A stretch of 58,907 nt of DNA from Arthrobacter sp. Soil736 (GTDB taxonomy: Bacteria > Actinomycetota > Actinomycetes > Actinomycetales > Micrococcaceae): the NCBI RefSeq assembly GCF_001428005.1, contig NZ_LMSB01000019.1:1019-59925 (forward strand). Reading direction: 5' to 3'. Below, piece after piece: positions 16,806 to 26,866 of the stretch (positions within the stretch are counted from its first letter, which is position 1; every line of letters starts with the position of its first letter). The notes beneath the pieces are model-generated. The model saw only the letters and a list, made by a program, of their open reading frames with translations. It was not told the origin of the DNA and ran no database searches. The position numbers and the translations under genes are program-made.

Positions 16806-18218
16806 ATGCAGGATCTACGGCTTGTAGGCGTCCACGACGACGGGGAGCATCTCCTGTTAAGCGGCACCGGCGGCGAAATGTTCCAGTTGCCGATCAACGA
16901 AGCATTACGGATGGCTGCCAGCCGGCCCTCGGTGCGGACACCGGCGGGCAGCGTTGTGGCCATGTCCCCCCGCGACATCCAGACGAGGATCCGCAGCGGC
17001 TCCACAGCTGCGGAGGTGGCGGCTGCTTCGGGCATGCCGCTCGAAAAAGTCGAACGTTACGAGGGCCCGGTCCTGGCCGAGCGCGAATACGTTGCCCAGC
17101 AGGCCCGCAAGGTGGAAGTCGCTTCGCCGGCCCCGGGGCACGACATCTACCGGTCGGCGTTCGGTGACAACCCCGCCACGCTGGCCGATATGGTGGCCCA
17201 CAGGCTCACCGCCCACGGCATTGATTCGTCGTCGCTTGAGTGGGATTCCTGGCGGCGGCCCGACGGCACCTGGACAGTAGTGGCCAGGTTTGAGGTTGGG
17301 CCGGGAGGCCACACCAGCATCGGCGAAGAACCACCGGCCATGTGGACGTTCAATCCCTCGCGCAAGTCCCTGCAGAACGCCAACCGCTGGGCGCAGCAGC
17401 TCAGCGAACTGGAGCCCCTGGACGGGCCGGTGCCCGCACGCCGGCTCTCGGCCGTGTCGGACCGGCCCTTTGACTTTGAAACCGATGCCGAGGCCGCGGC
17501 CCGCACCGGAGTAGAGCAGAAGAAGGACCCCGACGGCCTCCTGGACATGCTGCGCTCCCGGCGGGGCCAGCGGATCGGTGTCGACGAGGACAGCGATGAC
17601 GCCCTTGCCCTGCTGCTGACCAACGGCGTCCCGGCAGCCCATCCGAGGCCCTCGGAAGTTCCTCCCGCTACTGCCACCGACCACGACGCGGAGCCGGAGG
17701 AACAGGAGCCGGAACCGGCCGAAGCGGATATGTCCGACTCCCCGGCAGCCCAGTTTGGCCAGCCGGTCCGAAGGCGCGATGGCCGGCCCTCGATGCTGTC
17801 CCGTCTCAGCCTCGCACCCCAGCACCAGGATGCCGACGACGATTCCCTAAAGCTTCACGACGGCGTCAGCACGGACACTCGGGAAATCACCATTGTCCCG
17901 TCCCGGCTGCGCCCGGTCAGCACGGCGGGCAAGGACACCCCCGCAGCGTCGCCGGCGGGTCCGGCAGCCGACGACGACGCGGCGGACCGTCCGGCCGAGG
18001 CCCCGCAACGGCCGGCGGCCGGCAACGTTGGCCTGGATGAATTGCTGGGCCGCGGGGCTCCCCGCCGCCGGGTGGAAGGCAACCGCACACAGCCGGGCCA
18101 GGGAACCGCGCCCCGTCCGGATCAGGACCGGGATGAACCTGAACGCCAGCCATCGCGGCCCAAGCGCTCCAGCGTTCCCAGCTGGGACGAAATCGTCTTC
18201 GGCACCAGGGGCGACTGA
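16806..18218 (+). CDS. sepH: Septation protein SepH
   Basis: A 470-residue cell-division regulator that stimulates FtsZ assembly in Streptomyces. The conserved N-terminal DUF3071 region begins MQDLRLVGVHDDGEHLLL. It contains a helix-turn-helix-like part near residues 55-95: TRIRSGSTAAEVAAASGMPL and VERYEGPVLAEREYVAQQA. A second conserved block has SSLEWDSWRRPDGTWTV. The rest is a long disordered Glu/Pro/Asp/Arg-rich tail ending in SVPSWDEIVFGTRGD, a conserved C-terminal motif. The start is fixed by GGAGG six bases upstream, although the frame is open further back. It is the only gene between the dut block and thymidine kinase on this strand. Confidence 0.95.
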   Translation: MQDLRLVGVHDDGEHLLLSGTGGEMFQLPINEALRMAASRPSVRTPAGSVVAMSPRDIQTRIRSGSTAAEVAAASGMPLEKVERYEGPVLAEREYVAQQARKVEVASPAPGHDIYRSAFGDNPATLADMVAHRLTAHGIDSSSLEWDSWRRPDGTWTVVARFEVGPGGHTSIGEEPPAMWTFNPSRKSLQNANRWAQQLSELEPLDGPVPARRLSAVSDRPFDFETDAEAAARTGVEQKKDPDGLLDMLRSRRGQRIGVDEDSDDALALLLTNGVPAAHPRPSEVPPATATDHDAEPEEQEPEPAEADMSDSPAAQFGQPVRRRDGRPSMLSRLSLAPQHQDADDDSLKLHDGVSTDTREITIVPSRLRPVSTAGKDTPAASPAGPAADDDAADRPAEAPQRPAAGNVGLDELLGRGAPRRRVEGNRTQPGQGTAPRPDQDRDEPERQPSRPKRSSVPSWDEIVFGTRGD

Positions 18219-18255
18219 GCCAAACTTCGGCGCCTCCTGCTCACGCGCGTCCTCC

Positions 18256-18984
18256 TCAGGCGCCTCCGGCCGCGGTCCGGTCGCCGGCCCCGTGCCAGAG
18301 GCACGCGTCAACCTCGAACGGAAGCAGCTGGTCCTGCCGGGCCATGATGTTGGCTCCATGGGCGGTGACGCGGCGCATGAAGTGGCGCCGGCACAGCGTT
18401 TCGTAGCCGACGACTGGCATGTGACCTGACTCCGCGGACGCCGCATCGCCGGCCATGTCGACGTCGCCCACCACCACCTGCGCGCCTTCCATGACCATGA
18501 CGCCGTCCACGGTCCTGGCGTTGTGCGTGGCGCGGCGGCCGCACCAGCACAGGGCTTCCACCTGGAGGACCTGGACGCGGTCCGCCAGTTCAACCAGCCG
18601 CTGCGACCCGGGAAAGAGGCGCGTACGGAAGTCTGCAGTGATCCCGAACGCAAAGACGTCGACATCGATCTCGTCCACCACCCGCGCAAGCTGCTCCACC
18701 TGGGCCGGCGAATAGAACTGGGCTTCGTCGCAGATGAGATAGTCAACGCGAATCCCCCGGGTGCGGCGGAGCACCACTTCGTCCCAGAAATCGGTCGTGT
18801 CCACCACCTCGACGGCGTCCGTCTCCAGCCCGAGGCGGCTGGAGATGCGGAACCCGCCCGCGCGGTCGTTGCGGCTGAACCGCACCCCGCCGCGTCCGCG
18901 GGCGCGGTGGTTGTAGTCCATCTGGAGCGCCAGTGTTGATTTTCCGCAGTCCATGGTGCCCGAGAAAAAGACGAGTTCAGCCAC
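18256..18984 (-). CDS. tdk: Thymidine kinase
   Basis: A 242-residue type II thymidine kinase that phosphorylates thymidine for salvage. The P-loop is GTMDCGKST (residues 9-17) and the Walker B/catalytic Glu lies in YLICDEAQF (E87). A zinc lasso is indicated by CWCGRR and CRRH, and the substrate loop by MPVVGYETLC. GTG start overlapping the upstream phosphodiesterase stop by eight bases, implying coupled translation. The C-terminal 40 residues are variable. Convergent with sepH, 37 bases apart. Confidence 0.95.
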   Translation of the reverse strand: MAELVFFSGTMDCGKSTLALQMDYNHRARGRGGVRFSRNDRAGGFRISSRLGLETDAVEVVDTTDFWDEVVLRRTRGIRVDYLICDEAQFYSPAQVEQLARVVDEIDVDVFAFGITADFRTRLFPGSQRLVELADRVQVLQVEALCWCGRRATHNARTVDGVMVMEGAQVVVGDVDMAGDAASAESGHMPVVGYETLCRRHFMRRVTAHGANIMARQDQLLPFEVDACLWHGAGDRTAAGGA

Positions 18985-20269
18985 GGGCTCCCCTCCGGCC
19001 AGCCGGCTTTCCGGTCGCCTGGAAGCAGAGCAGCGGAACTTCCCGTTCCGCCTTGGTCAGGGAGCCGTGCTGACCCACCACCTCGAGGGCGGTCGGCCGG
19101 ACGCGGCGTGTGTCGTAAAACGCCAGGGCATCGCGGGCGGCGATCATCACATCCCCCACGCGCCCCACAACTTCAGGCCGGACCGGGCCGAAGAGTCCGG
19201 CAGCCAGGGCTTCTTCCCGGGTAAAGGCCCAGATCCTGTCGCCGAACCGGCCGCGCCAAGCGTCCAGCAGGCGCTGCCGTGCGTTCCCGTCGGCGTCGTC
19301 TTCCAGGTACAGGTGAACCATCCGCGGTTCCCCGGCGGTGTGCCGGACCCCGGCTACCAGCGCAGCCTCGGCGGAATAGTCGATGCGCTGCGCCTCTGCG
19401 ACGTCGAGCATGCCGTGGTCGGCAGTAACCAGCACCGTGGTCCCGGGCGGGAGGGTGGCGTCCAGGCGTTTGACGGTGGCGTCCAGCTCTTCAAGCTGGT
19501 GCTCCCACTGCGGCGACTGGGAGCCGTGGCGGTGGCCGGCTTTGTCGAGGTCGTTCAGGTAGAAGTACATGAGGCTGGAGTCCGCCCCTGCCATCGCCTC
19601 GGCGGCGGCAGCGGTCCGGGCGTGCGAGGTGGTCGCGGAGATGAACCTGCCGCCACGAAGCGCCGCGAGCGTCATGGGCGAACTGCCGAACTGGGGAAGG
19701 CTCACGGTGGCGACGTCAACCTGCTGCGCCGCGCGTTCGAAGACCGTGGGGAAGGGCTGCCATTCCAACGGGTCCACGCCGGCATCCCAGTTGCCCAGCA
19801 TGTTGACCACCTTGTCCTGGGCCGGATCCAGGACGTCGTATCCCACCAGTCCGTGCTGGCCGGGTGCAAGCCCCGTGCCCAGGCTGGCAAGGGAAGCCGC
19901 CGTGGTGGAGGGGAACGCGGAGTCCAGCCATACCGGGACCGCACCCTGCCCCCGCTGCATGATCCCACGGAGGAACGGCGTATGGGCGGACTTCTGCTTG
20001 AGCAGGCTGCGGCCCAGCCCGTCGGCGAGAACCACGCAGATGCGCTTGGCCGGCGGCAGTGCCAGCGCATTCTCGAATCCGTCCAGCCCGAGGCTCGCGG
20101 CTGCGCTGCTTAGTACTTCCGCGACCGAGCGGCGCCCGTAGGCCGGGGCGGCAGGCAATTCAGGCGCAGGCAGTTCAGGCCGGGGCTGCTGCGACAGCAC
20201 GGACGCGGACGGTTGCGGGGGAAGTGTCGACGGGGCGGCGGAAGAGGGCGATTCGTGTTCCGGCACCAT
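18977..20269 (-). CDS. Alkaline-phosphatase-fold nucleotide pyrophosphatase/phosphodiesterase family protein
   Basis: A 430-residue metal-dependent hydrolase. Two-metal site pieces can be read in order: VVLADGLGRS (metal Asp), FPSTTAASLASLGTG (Thr nucleophile), DLDKAGHRHG, TADHGMLDV and GQHGSLT. This is the nucleotide pyrophosphatase branch, which cleaves phosphodiesters or pyrophosphates. No signal peptide is clear; the first 45 residues are Pro/Ala/Ser-rich, so it may be cytosolic. It lies one base after the DUF5998 stop and overlaps tdk, forming DUF5998-phosphodiesterase-tdk. The substrate is unknown. Confidence 0.9.
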   Translation of the reverse strand: MVPEHESPSSAAPSTLPPQPSASVLSQQPRPELPAPELPAAPAYGRRSVAEVLSSAAASLGLDGFENALALPPAKRICVVLADGLGRSLLKQKSAHTPFLRGIMQRGQGAVPVWLDSAFPSTTAASLASLGTGLAPGQHGLVGYDVLDPAQDKVVNMLGNWDAGVDPLEWQPFPTVFERAAQQVDVATVSLPQFGSSPMTLAALRGGRFISATTSHARTAAAAEAMAGADSSLMYFYLNDLDKAGHRHGSQSPQWEHQLEELDATVKRLDATLPPGTTVLVTADHGMLDVAEAQRIDYSAEAALVAGVRHTAGEPRMVHLYLEDDADGNARQRLLDAWRGRFGDRIWAFTREEALAAGLFGPVRPEVVGRVGDVMIAARDALAFYDTRRVRPTALEVVGQHGSLTKAEREVPLLCFQATGKPAGRRGARG

Positions 20270-20270
20270 C

Positions 20271-21011
20271 TCAGCGCTGGTGCCCGCGGCTGAGGCGGTT
20301 CGAGAAGACGCCCATGCGCGGACGCGGTTGGGACGCGCGCAGCCCGTGCGGAACAGAAGCGGCGGAGGCGGTGTTCACGGCACGGAGGGCACGGGCAAAC
20401 AGCTTGGCATCCTGGACTGCCTGCAGTCCGTCCGCCTCGGCGCTGATGCGCAGGACGATGTCCTCCTGGGCGATGGTTCCGCTGTACCCGTGGTCAGCCT
20501 CGCACTGCGGATCCCCGCAGCTTGCCGGCCCCACGTCGAGCCGCTGCCCGCCGGACCAGGCGATGGAAAGGGTCACCTCGCGGACCGGATCGGACGGCTT
20601 GTAGTTCTGCGGCTGCGAGTACATGTAGCTCAGCACCACCGAGCGGATCTGGGTCACGGGCACGGACTCCGTGGAAATCTGCGCCACGATCTGTTCACCC
20701 GCCTCATCCAACTGCTGGTCGTCAACGTGCGTGATCACCAGCATGTCGTCTGTGAGGACCAGCACGGTGATGTGCCGCCGGACCTCGGCGCGGTCAAAAT
20801 GCGTTTCCAGGTGGACGAGGTGGGCGACGCAGTCCCGGCCGTCCAGGGCGTCGTCGACGACGTCGGCCACCAGACGGGGGTAGAAGCCGGCCTGCTGAAG
20901 CGCGCCTTCAAGGCTCTGGCCCTGGGCGCTGTGGTTGTGTGAGCTGTGGTGGAAAGCCTGCGGGCTGTGGTCGGGCGCTTGAGGCTTCGAGGTGGGAGGC
21001 TGGGAGCTCAT
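20271..21011 (-). CDS. DUF5998 family protein
   Basis: A 246-residue soluble protein. After a His/Ser/Gln-rich 30-residue head, the conserved body runs GALQQAGFYPRLVADVVDDAL, then HLVHLETHFDRAEVRRHITVL, RSVVLSYMYSQPQNY and CGDPQCEADHGY. This is the actinobacterial DUF5998 family, of unknown function. The two cysteines in CGDPQC could bind metal or be redox active. The gene is first in the unit with the phosphodiesterase and tdk. Confidence 0.88.
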   Translation of the reverse strand: MSSQPPTSKPQAPDHSPQAFHHSSHNHSAQGQSLEGALQQAGFYPRLVADVVDDALDGRDCVAHLVHLETHFDRAEVRRHITVLVLTDDMLVITHVDDQQLDEAGEQIVAQISTESVPVTQIRSVVLSYMYSQPQNYKPSDPVREVTLSIAWSGGQRLDVGPASCGDPQCEADHGYSGTIAQEDIVLRISAEADGLQAVQDAKLFARALRAVNTASAASVPHGLRASQPRPRMGVFSNRLSRGHQR

Positions 21012-21054
21012 TTCCCCATTTTCACAGATCGGCTTGGCACATGCTAACCCGGCG

Positions 21055-23745
21055 TCAACTGCGCATGGCCCGCCGTGCGCTGTCGGTGCGCTGCGCGGCG
21101 TTGCCTATCCGGACGTCGGCGGCCAGGATGAATGCCCCCTGGGGAGTGGCCAGGACGGGGTTGAACTCCACGAGCGCAATTTCCGGGTGGGCGTCCTTGA
21201 GCCGTGCGAGGCGGGCGGCGAGGTCTTCGAGGGCCGCAACGTCGACGGCAGGCAGGCCCTGGTAGCCGAAGAGCTTGCGGGACGCCCGGGGGCTGCGGAT
21301 GAACTCCCGGAGGTCGGCGGCGGACAGCGGCGGCACCCGGTGTGCCCAGTCGTCCAGCAGGTTCACCGCGTCACCCGCCAGCCCGAAGGAGACCACCGGT
21401 CCCAGCAGCGGGTCCTCGATGGCCCGGAATGTGCAGGCCTGGCCCACCGGCGCCATCGCCTGGACCTCCAATGAGGACGATCCGTAAGGCTCAAGGGCGC
21501 GGCGCATCTGGAGGATGTTCAACCGCAGCGACTCCGGGTCCTGGATGTCCAGCCGCACGCCGCCCAGGTCCAGTCTGTGCCGCAGCGTCGGATCAGTGGT
21601 CTTGAGCGCCACCGGCCAGCCCAGTTTCGCGGCTGCTTCCACGGCTTCGTCGGCGGTGTCAAAGCCGGCGGCGGGCAGCACCTGGATTCCGTAATGGCCC
21701 AGCAGGCGGGCGGCGTCCGTGGAATCCAGTTCCTTCAGCTGTTCACCCCGGACGTCCGCCAGCAGCCTCTCCAGATCGGCATGGGCGGCGTCCGCATCAC
21801 ACCCGTCGGGCTCGGCAAAGAGGCCCTGGTCCCGGCCCGCCCACTCGGCGTAGCGCACCACGGCGGCCAGGGCGGCGACGGCGGCCCCCGGGTTTGAGTA
21901 GCACGGGACCGGCGACGAGCCGGCGTCCTCCCCCACCATGCCCTCCACGTACACCGACGGGTCCAGGATGCCGGTGAAAGCCGCAGCCACGGGCTTTCCC
22001 GCCTCGGCCGAACAGTCCGCCAGGACCCGCGCGATGTTCTCCACGGTCAGTCCGCTGGCCGGAAGGAACGCCACCACCGCCGCGTGCACTGCCTCCATGG
22101 CGAGGACCTCCCGCAGCCTGTCCCGCAGGGCCGGCAGCGCAAGCGACAAGCCGGCGTCGAGGTCCAGCTCCGTCACGAGGTGTTCCACGCCAAGGCCATG
22201 GGCGGACGCACTGTCCGCCACCACCTTCCCCAGCGCCCCCGAGTTGCTGAAGACTGCCACTCCGGCGCCCTTGGGCAGCGGCTGGCCGGACACGATCTGC
22301 GCGACATCCATGAGCTGTTCTATGGTCTCCACGCGGATCACCCCCGCCTGGCGCATCATCGCGTCCAGGGCGCCGGCGGGGGCCTGCGTGGTCCGCACGG
22401 CATGCCCGGGCGGAAGCTGCAGCCCCATGGAATTGGATTTGGCCACGATGACGGGTTTCGTCAGGGCGAGCCGTCGGGCCAGCCGTGAGAATTTGCGCGG
22501 GTTGCCGATCGACTCCAGATACAGGCCCACGGCGGTGGTGTCGGCGTCGTCCTCCCAGAACTGCATCATGTCGTTGCCGGAAACGTCCGCCCGGTTGCCG
22601 GCGGAGAGGAAGGTGGAGATGCCGGCGCGGCGGCGGCTGGACGCCGCGTAGAGCGCCACCCCGATGGCCGCGGACTGGCTGAACAGCCCCAGTCCGCCGC
22701 GCCGGGCCAGGCTGGGCGCCATGGAGGCGTTGAGGGAGACGGCAGGATTGGTGTTGACGATGCCCAGCGACGCGGGTCCGATCACCCGCATGCCGTTGGC
22801 CCTGGCCTGCCGAACAAGTGCCCGCTGGCGCGCCAGGCCGCGGTCACCGTCCTCGGTGAAGCCCGCGGAGGCCACCAGGACTCCCTTGACGCCGGCGGCG
22901 GCGCACTCATCCACCACCTTGGGGACTTCGTCGTACGGGACGGCGACGATGGCCAGCTGGACGGGCCCGGGCACTTCGGAAAGCCGGCCGAAGGACAGCA
23001 TCCCGGCAAGCTCAAACGCCTCCGGGTTGATGGCATAGACGGGGCCGGCAAAACCGCCTTCAATGATGTGCTCCAGGAACTGGTACCCCACCTTGCCCCA
23101 TTTGCGGCTCGCGCCGATCACAGCCACCGACGACGGCGCCAGCAGGTCCTGCACGCTCCTCGCCTCAGCGCGGTGCTCCCGGGACTCCATCACGGCGCGC
23201 GATTTGTCCGTGGGGTCGATGTTGAACTCCAGGCTCACCACGCCGTCGTCAAAATGGCGCTTGACGTCGTAACCCGCATCGGAAAAGACCATCAGCATCT
23301 TGCGGTTCTCGGGCAGGACCTCGGCGCTGAACCTGCGGATCCCGTTTTCCCGGGCGGCCGCCGCCAGATGCTCCAGGAGGATGGATCCGATACCGCGGCC
23401 CTGGTGGGCGTCGGCAATGTTGAAGGCCACTTCCGCCTCCGCCGGATCGTCCAGCCGGTCGTAGCGGCCGATCCCGATGATGTCCCCGCCGATGGTGATC
23501 ACCAGCGCCACGCGGTCCCGGTAATCGACCTCCGTAAACCGCTTGAGCTCCTTGCTCGAGAGCCTGGCCTTGAACGCGAAGAACCGCATGTAGATGGAGT
23601 TCTGCGACTGGCCTGTGTGGAACGCCTGCACGGCGTCGGAATCGGAGGGGTGAATGGGGCGCAGATGTGCCGTCCCGCCGTCCCGCAGGACGACATCGGC
23701 TTCCCAATATTCCGGATATACGCCGTCCGCGGGCTGATCCACCAT
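21055..23745 (-). CDS. Bifunctional GNAT acetyltransferase / NDP-forming acyl-CoA ligase-like protein (Pat type)
   Basis: An 896-residue fusion. An N-terminal GNAT domain (about 15-185) has the acetyl-CoA loop DAHQGRGIGSILLEHLA. Next come a CoA-binding domain (AVIGASRKWGKVGYQFL), a succinyl-CoA-ligase-like part (GLFSQSAAIGVALY, VAVFSNSGALGKV) and a C-terminal ATP-grasp domain (LGWPVALKTTDP). Enzymes of this build, such as enterobacterial Pat/PatZ and Streptomyces PatA, acetylate lysines of acetyl-CoA synthetase and other proteins. The GNAT is at the N-terminus here, whereas in Salmonella Pat it is C-terminal. Substrates are not predictable. A TAGGCT box six bases before the ATG suggests a leaderless transcript. 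It is divergent from parC. Confidence 0.92.
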   Translation of the reverse strand: MVDQPADGVYPEYWEADVVLRDGGTAHLRPIHPSDSDAVQAFHTGQSQNSIYMRFFAFKARLSSKELKRFTEVDYRDRVALVITIGGDIIGIGRYDRLDDPAEAEVAFNIADAHQGRGIGSILLEHLAAAARENGIRRFSAEVLPENRKMLMVFSDAGYDVKRHFDDGVVSLEFNIDPTDKSRAVMESREHRAEARSVQDLLAPSSVAVIGASRKWGKVGYQFLEHIIEGGFAGPVYAINPEAFELAGMLSFGRLSEVPGPVQLAIVAVPYDEVPKVVDECAAAGVKGVLVASAGFTEDGDRGLARQRALVRQARANGMRVIGPASLGIVNTNPAVSLNASMAPSLARRGGLGLFSQSAAIGVALYAASSRRRAGISTFLSAGNRADVSGNDMMQFWEDDADTTAVGLYLESIGNPRKFSRLARRLALTKPVIVAKSNSMGLQLPPGHAVRTTQAPAGALDAMMRQAGVIRVETIEQLMDVAQIVSGQPLPKGAGVAVFSNSGALGKVVADSASAHGLGVEHLVTELDLDAGLSLALPALRDRLREVLAMEAVHAAVVAFLPASGLTVENIARVLADCSAEAGKPVAAAFTGILDPSVYVEGMVGEDAGSSPVPCYSNPGAAVAALAAVVRYAEWAGRDQGLFAEPDGCDADAAHADLERLLADVRGEQLKELDSTDAARLLGHYGIQVLPAAGFDTADEAVEAAAKLGWPVALKTTDPTLRHRLDLGGVRLDIQDPESLRLNILQMRRALEPYGSSSLEVQAMAPVGQACTFRAIEDPLLGPVVSFGLAGDAVNLLDDWAHRVPPLSAADLREFIRSPRASRKLFGYQGLPAVDVAALEDLAARLARLKDAHPEIALVEFNPVLATPQGAFILAADVRIGNAAQRTDSARRAMRS

Positions 23746-23751
23746 AGGCTT

Positions 23752-23757
23752 AGCCTA
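23752..23757 (-). promoter_or_regulatory. Candidate leaderless -10 box of the GNAT/acyl-CoA ligase gene
   Basis: TAGGCT on the minus strand, six bases before the ATG, fits the TAnnnT-N6/7-start pattern of leaderless actinobacterial transcripts. No Shine-Dalgarno is visible. Confidence 0.5.
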
Positions 23758-23801
23758 GCCAAGACTCCCGAAGTGCACCCCAAAAAGGATTTACCAGCCC
23801 C

Positions 23802-26312
23802 ATGGCCCGCCGCCAAAATTCAACCCCCGCAGGGGAAACCGTCCAGGACTACGTCGAAAACATCGTTGACATAGACGTTACTTCCGAGATGGAAGGCTCG
23901 TTCCTCGAGTACGCCTATTCGGTCATCTACTCACGGGCCCTGCCCGACGCCCGGGACGGCCTCAAACCGGTCCAGCGGCGCATTCTGTACATGATGAGCG
24001 AGATGGGCCTGCGGCCGGACCGGGGCCACGTCAAGAGCGCCCGCGTGGTGGGCGAGGTCATGGGCAAGCTCCACCCGCACGGTGACACCGCCATCTACGA
24101 CGCCATGGTCCGCATGGCCCAGGACTTCTCGCTGCGGCTTCCGCTGATCGATGGCCACGGCAACTTCGGATCGCTCGACGACGGCCCGGCGGCGCCGCGC
24201 TACACGGAGGCGCGCCTCGCTGCGGCGGCGCTCACGCTGACGGACCATCTCGACGAAGACGTGGTGGACTTCGTCCCGAACTACGACAACCAGCTCACCC
24301 AGCCGGACGTGCTGCCGGCCGCGTTCCCCAACCTGCTGGTCAACGGAGCCACTGGCATCGCCGTCGGCATGGCCACCAACATGGCCCCGCACAACCTCGT
24401 GGAGGTCATCTCGGCGGCACGGCATCTCATCGCCAACCCGGATGCCACGCTGGAAGACATCATGCAGTTCGTCCCGGGCCCGGACCTTCCCACCGGCGGC
24501 CGGATCGTGGGCCTGGACGGCATCCGCGATGCCTACGCCACCGGCCGCGGGTCCTTCAAGACGCGCGCCAAGGTGGAAGTGGAACAGCTGTCGGCGCGGC
24601 GGACGGGACTGGTGGTCACCGAGCTGCCCTACATGGTGGGGCCGGAGAAGGTGATCGAAAAGATCAAGGACGCCGTCAACAGCAAGAAGCTGGCCGGCAT
24701 CAGCGACATCGTTGACCTCACCGACCGCAAGCACGGCCTGCGCCTGGTGATCGAGCTCAAGAACGGGTTCAACCCGAACGCGGTGCTCCAGCAGCTCTAC
24801 CGCTATTCGCCGATGGAGGATTCCTTCGGCATCAACAACGTCACGCTGGTGGACGGGCAGCCGCAGACGCTTGGCCTGCTGAAGCTCCTGACCGTCTACG
24901 TGGACCACCGGATCAACGTGGTGCGTCGCCGGACGGCGTTCCGGCTCGGCAAGAAGAAGGACCGCCTGCACCTGGTGGAGGGCCTCCTCATTGCCATCGT
25001 GGACATCGATGAGGTCATCCAGATCATCCGGTCCTCCGACGAGGCGTCGGCGGCCCGGGAACGGCTGATGTCCATCTATGACCTCTCCGAGATCCAGGCC
25101 AACTACATCCTGGAACTCCGGCTCCGCCAGCTGACCAAATACTCCCGGATCGAACTCGAGAAGGAGCAGGACCAGCTCCGCCGGGAGATCGAGGAACTCG
25201 AAGCCATCCTCGCTTCCGACGAGCTGCTCCGCGAGCTGGTGTCCGGCGAACTGGCGGAAATCGCGGAGAAGTACGGCACCCCGCGGCGGACCGTGCTCCT
25301 CGAATCCGAGGCGGTCTCCCCCACCGTTGCTGCTGCGGCCCTCCCGGGGGTCAAGGGCAAGGCGGCCCCGCTGGCCCTCGAAATAGCGGACGATCCCTGC
25401 TGGGCCATTCTCACGGCATCGGGCCAGATTGCCCGGACGTCCAACCAGGACAGCCTCGCGGAAACCGGGCCGCGCTCGAAGCACGATGTGTTCCGTTCCG
25501 TGGTCAAGACCTCGGCCCGCGGCGAGATCGCCGCGGTCACCTCGCAGGGACGCATGCTGCGCATCCAGGTCATGGACATGCCGGTCCTGCCGCCGATGTC
25601 CGGCCTGCCGAACCTCGCAGGCGGCGTGCCGGCCAGGGACTTCATCACGCTGCTGAAGGGGGAATCCCTCGTGGCCTTCGCGCCGCTGGACGAGGTGCTG
25701 GCGATCGGGACCGCCCAGGGCGTGGTCAAGCGCGTCCAGCCGGACTACCCGCTGAACCGCGAGGACTGGGAAGTCATCGCGCTCAAGGACAAGGACACCG
25801 TGGTGGGCGTTTCCCCTGCGGGATCCGACGACGCCGACCTCGTCTTCCTCACCCGGCAGGCCCAGCTCCTGCGGTTCAGTGCCGCCAACGTCCGGCCGCA
25901 GGGCCGGACGGCAGGCGGCATGGCCGGCATCAAGCTCGCGGCCGGCGACGACGTGATGTTCTTCGGCGCCGTCGCCCCCAGTGACGACGCCGCCGTCGTC
26001 GTTACGATTTCCGGTACCGACGGCGCCCTGCCGGGCACCGCGCCGGGAGCCGCAAAGGTCACGGCTTTTTCCGAATACCCCGTCAAGGGCCGCGCCACCG
26101 GCGGGGTCCGTGCGCACCGGTTCCTCAAGGGCGAAGACACGCTGCTGCAGGCGTGGGCGGGCCACGGCCCGGCGAAAGCCTCGTCCCTCGCAGGGGTTGC
26201 CCGTTCCCTGCCCCAGGAACATGGCCGACGCGACGGTTCCGGCATTCCGCTGTCCCAGGCGGTGGAGGCAATCGGGCCCAGCATGACCTGGGCGGGGGAC
26301 CAGCCCGCCTGA
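23802..26312 (+). CDS. parC: DNA topoisomerase IV subunit A (ParC / GyrA family)
   Basis: An 836-residue type IIA topoisomerase subunit that cuts and rejoins DNA. The catalytic tyrosine is Y134 in APRYTEARL. The quinolone-determining region is [20 protein letters not shown], with Thr96 where E. coli GyrA has Ser83, and Asp100 at the Asp87 position. Residues about 1-490 are the breakage-reunion core with coiled coil, and 500-830 the beta-pinwheel. The GyrA box is not clear, favouring the topoisomerase IV branch. parE lies about 10 kb away on the opposite strand, so the subunits are not in one operon. Divergent from the GNAT gene. Confidence 0.9.
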   Translation: MARRQNSTPAGETVQDYVENIVDIDVTSEMEGSFLEYAYSVIYSRALPDARDGLKPVQRRILYMMSEMGLRPDRGHVKSARVVGEVMGKLHPHGDTAIYDAMVRMAQDFSLRLPLIDGHGNFGSLDDGPAAPRYTEARLAAAALTLTDHLDEDVVDFVPNYDNQLTQPDVLPAAFPNLLVNGATGIAVGMATNMAPHNLVEVISAARHLIANPDATLEDIMQFVPGPDLPTGGRIVGLDGIRDAYATGRGSFKTRAKVEVEQLSARRTGLVVTELPYMVGPEKVIEKIKDAVNSKKLAGISDIVDLTDRKHGLRLVIELKNGFNPNAVLQQLYRYSPMEDSFGINNVTLVDGQPQTLGLLKLLTVYVDHRINVVRRRTAFRLGKKKDRLHLVEGLLIAIVDIDEVIQIIRSSDEASAARERLMSIYDLSEIQANYILELRLRQLTKYSRIELEKEQDQLRREIEELEAILASDELLRELVSGELAEIAEKYGTPRRTVLLESEAVSPTVAAAALPGVKGKAAPLALEIADDPCWAILTASGQIARTSNQDSLAETGPRSKHDVFRSVVKTSARGEIAAVTSQGRMLRIQVMDMPVLPPMSGLPNLAGGVPARDFITLLKGESLVAFAPLDEVLAIGTAQGVVKRVQPDYPLNREDWEVIALKDKDTVVGVSPAGSDDADLVFLTRQAQLLRFSAANVRPQGRTAGGMAGIKLAAGDDVMFFGAVAPSDDAAVVVTISGTDGALPGTAPGAAKVTAFSEYPVKGRATGGVRAHRFLKGEDTLLQAWAGHGPAKASSLAGVARSLPQEHGRRDGSGIPLSQAVEAIGPSMTWAGDQPA

Positions 26313-26335
26313 CGGGCGCCGCGCCCGATCGAGCC

Positions 26336-26341
26336 TAGACT
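26336..26341 (+). promoter_or_regulatory. Candidate leaderless -10 box of the DinB-like gene
   Basis: TAGACT ends six bases before the ATG at 26348, fitting the TAnnnT-N6-ATG pattern. There is no Shine-Dalgarno. The gene could therefore be transcribed separately although only 35 bases follow parC. Confidence 0.5.
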
Positions 26342-26347
26342 ACTGCC

Positions 26348-26866
26348 ATGCCTATCATCCCGGATGAAAAAGACTGGACGTGGGTCCTGTCCCGCCCGTG
26401 CAGCGAATGCGGATTTGACGCCTCCACTGTTACGCCGGCCACTGTTCCCGGCAGCGTCGAAAACATGCTGCCCCGCTGGCGCGCCGTACTCCGCCGGCCG
26501 GATGCTACAGAACGCCCCGATGACACGACGTGGTCGGCGTTGGAGTATTCCTGCCACGTCCGCGATGTCTTCAGCCTCTTCGACCAGCGCCTGAACCTCA
26601 TGCTTAGCCAGGACAATGCGCAGTTTGAGAACTGGGACCAGGATGCCACCGCCCTGGAGAAGGATTATGCCAACGCGGACACCGCCGTGGTGAGTGCCGA
26701 ACTCACCGCCGAAGGCGAGCAGGTGGCTGCCTCCTTCGCTCGCGTACAGGAATCGCAATGGGGCAGGACCGGGCTCCGCAGCAACGGCTCGGAGTTCACG
26801 GTCCTGACTCTGTCCCAGTATTTCCTGCACGACGTGGTCCACCACCTCCACGACGTCGACGGCTGA
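26348..26866 (+). CDS. DinB-family (DinB-like four-helix metalloprotein)
   Basis: A 172-residue protein with the DinB/MDMPI four-helix fold. Histidines sit in YSCHVRDVFSLFDQRL (about residue 64) and in FLHDVVHHLHDV near the C-terminus, the usual metal-binding triad. CSEC near the N-terminus (RPCSECGFDA) is a common opening of this subgroup. Relatives include damage-induced proteins and mycothiol- or bacillithiol-dependent enzymes, so a thiol-linked role is possible but unproven. It has its own candidate promoter. Confidence 0.87.
   Translation: MPIIPDEKDWTWVLSRPCSECGFDASTVTPATVPGSVENMLPRWRAVLRRPDATERPDDTTWSALEYSCHVRDVFSLFDQRLNLMLSQDNAQFENWDQDATALEKDYANADTAVVSAELTAEGEQVAASFARVQESQWGRTGLRSNGSEFTVLTLSQYFLHDVVHHLHDVDG

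Noticed and set aside
23931..26222. 763-codon open frame antisense to parC
   Set aside because: Same GC shadow effect. parC has all its motifs on the plus strand, and the antisense frame lacks a start signal.
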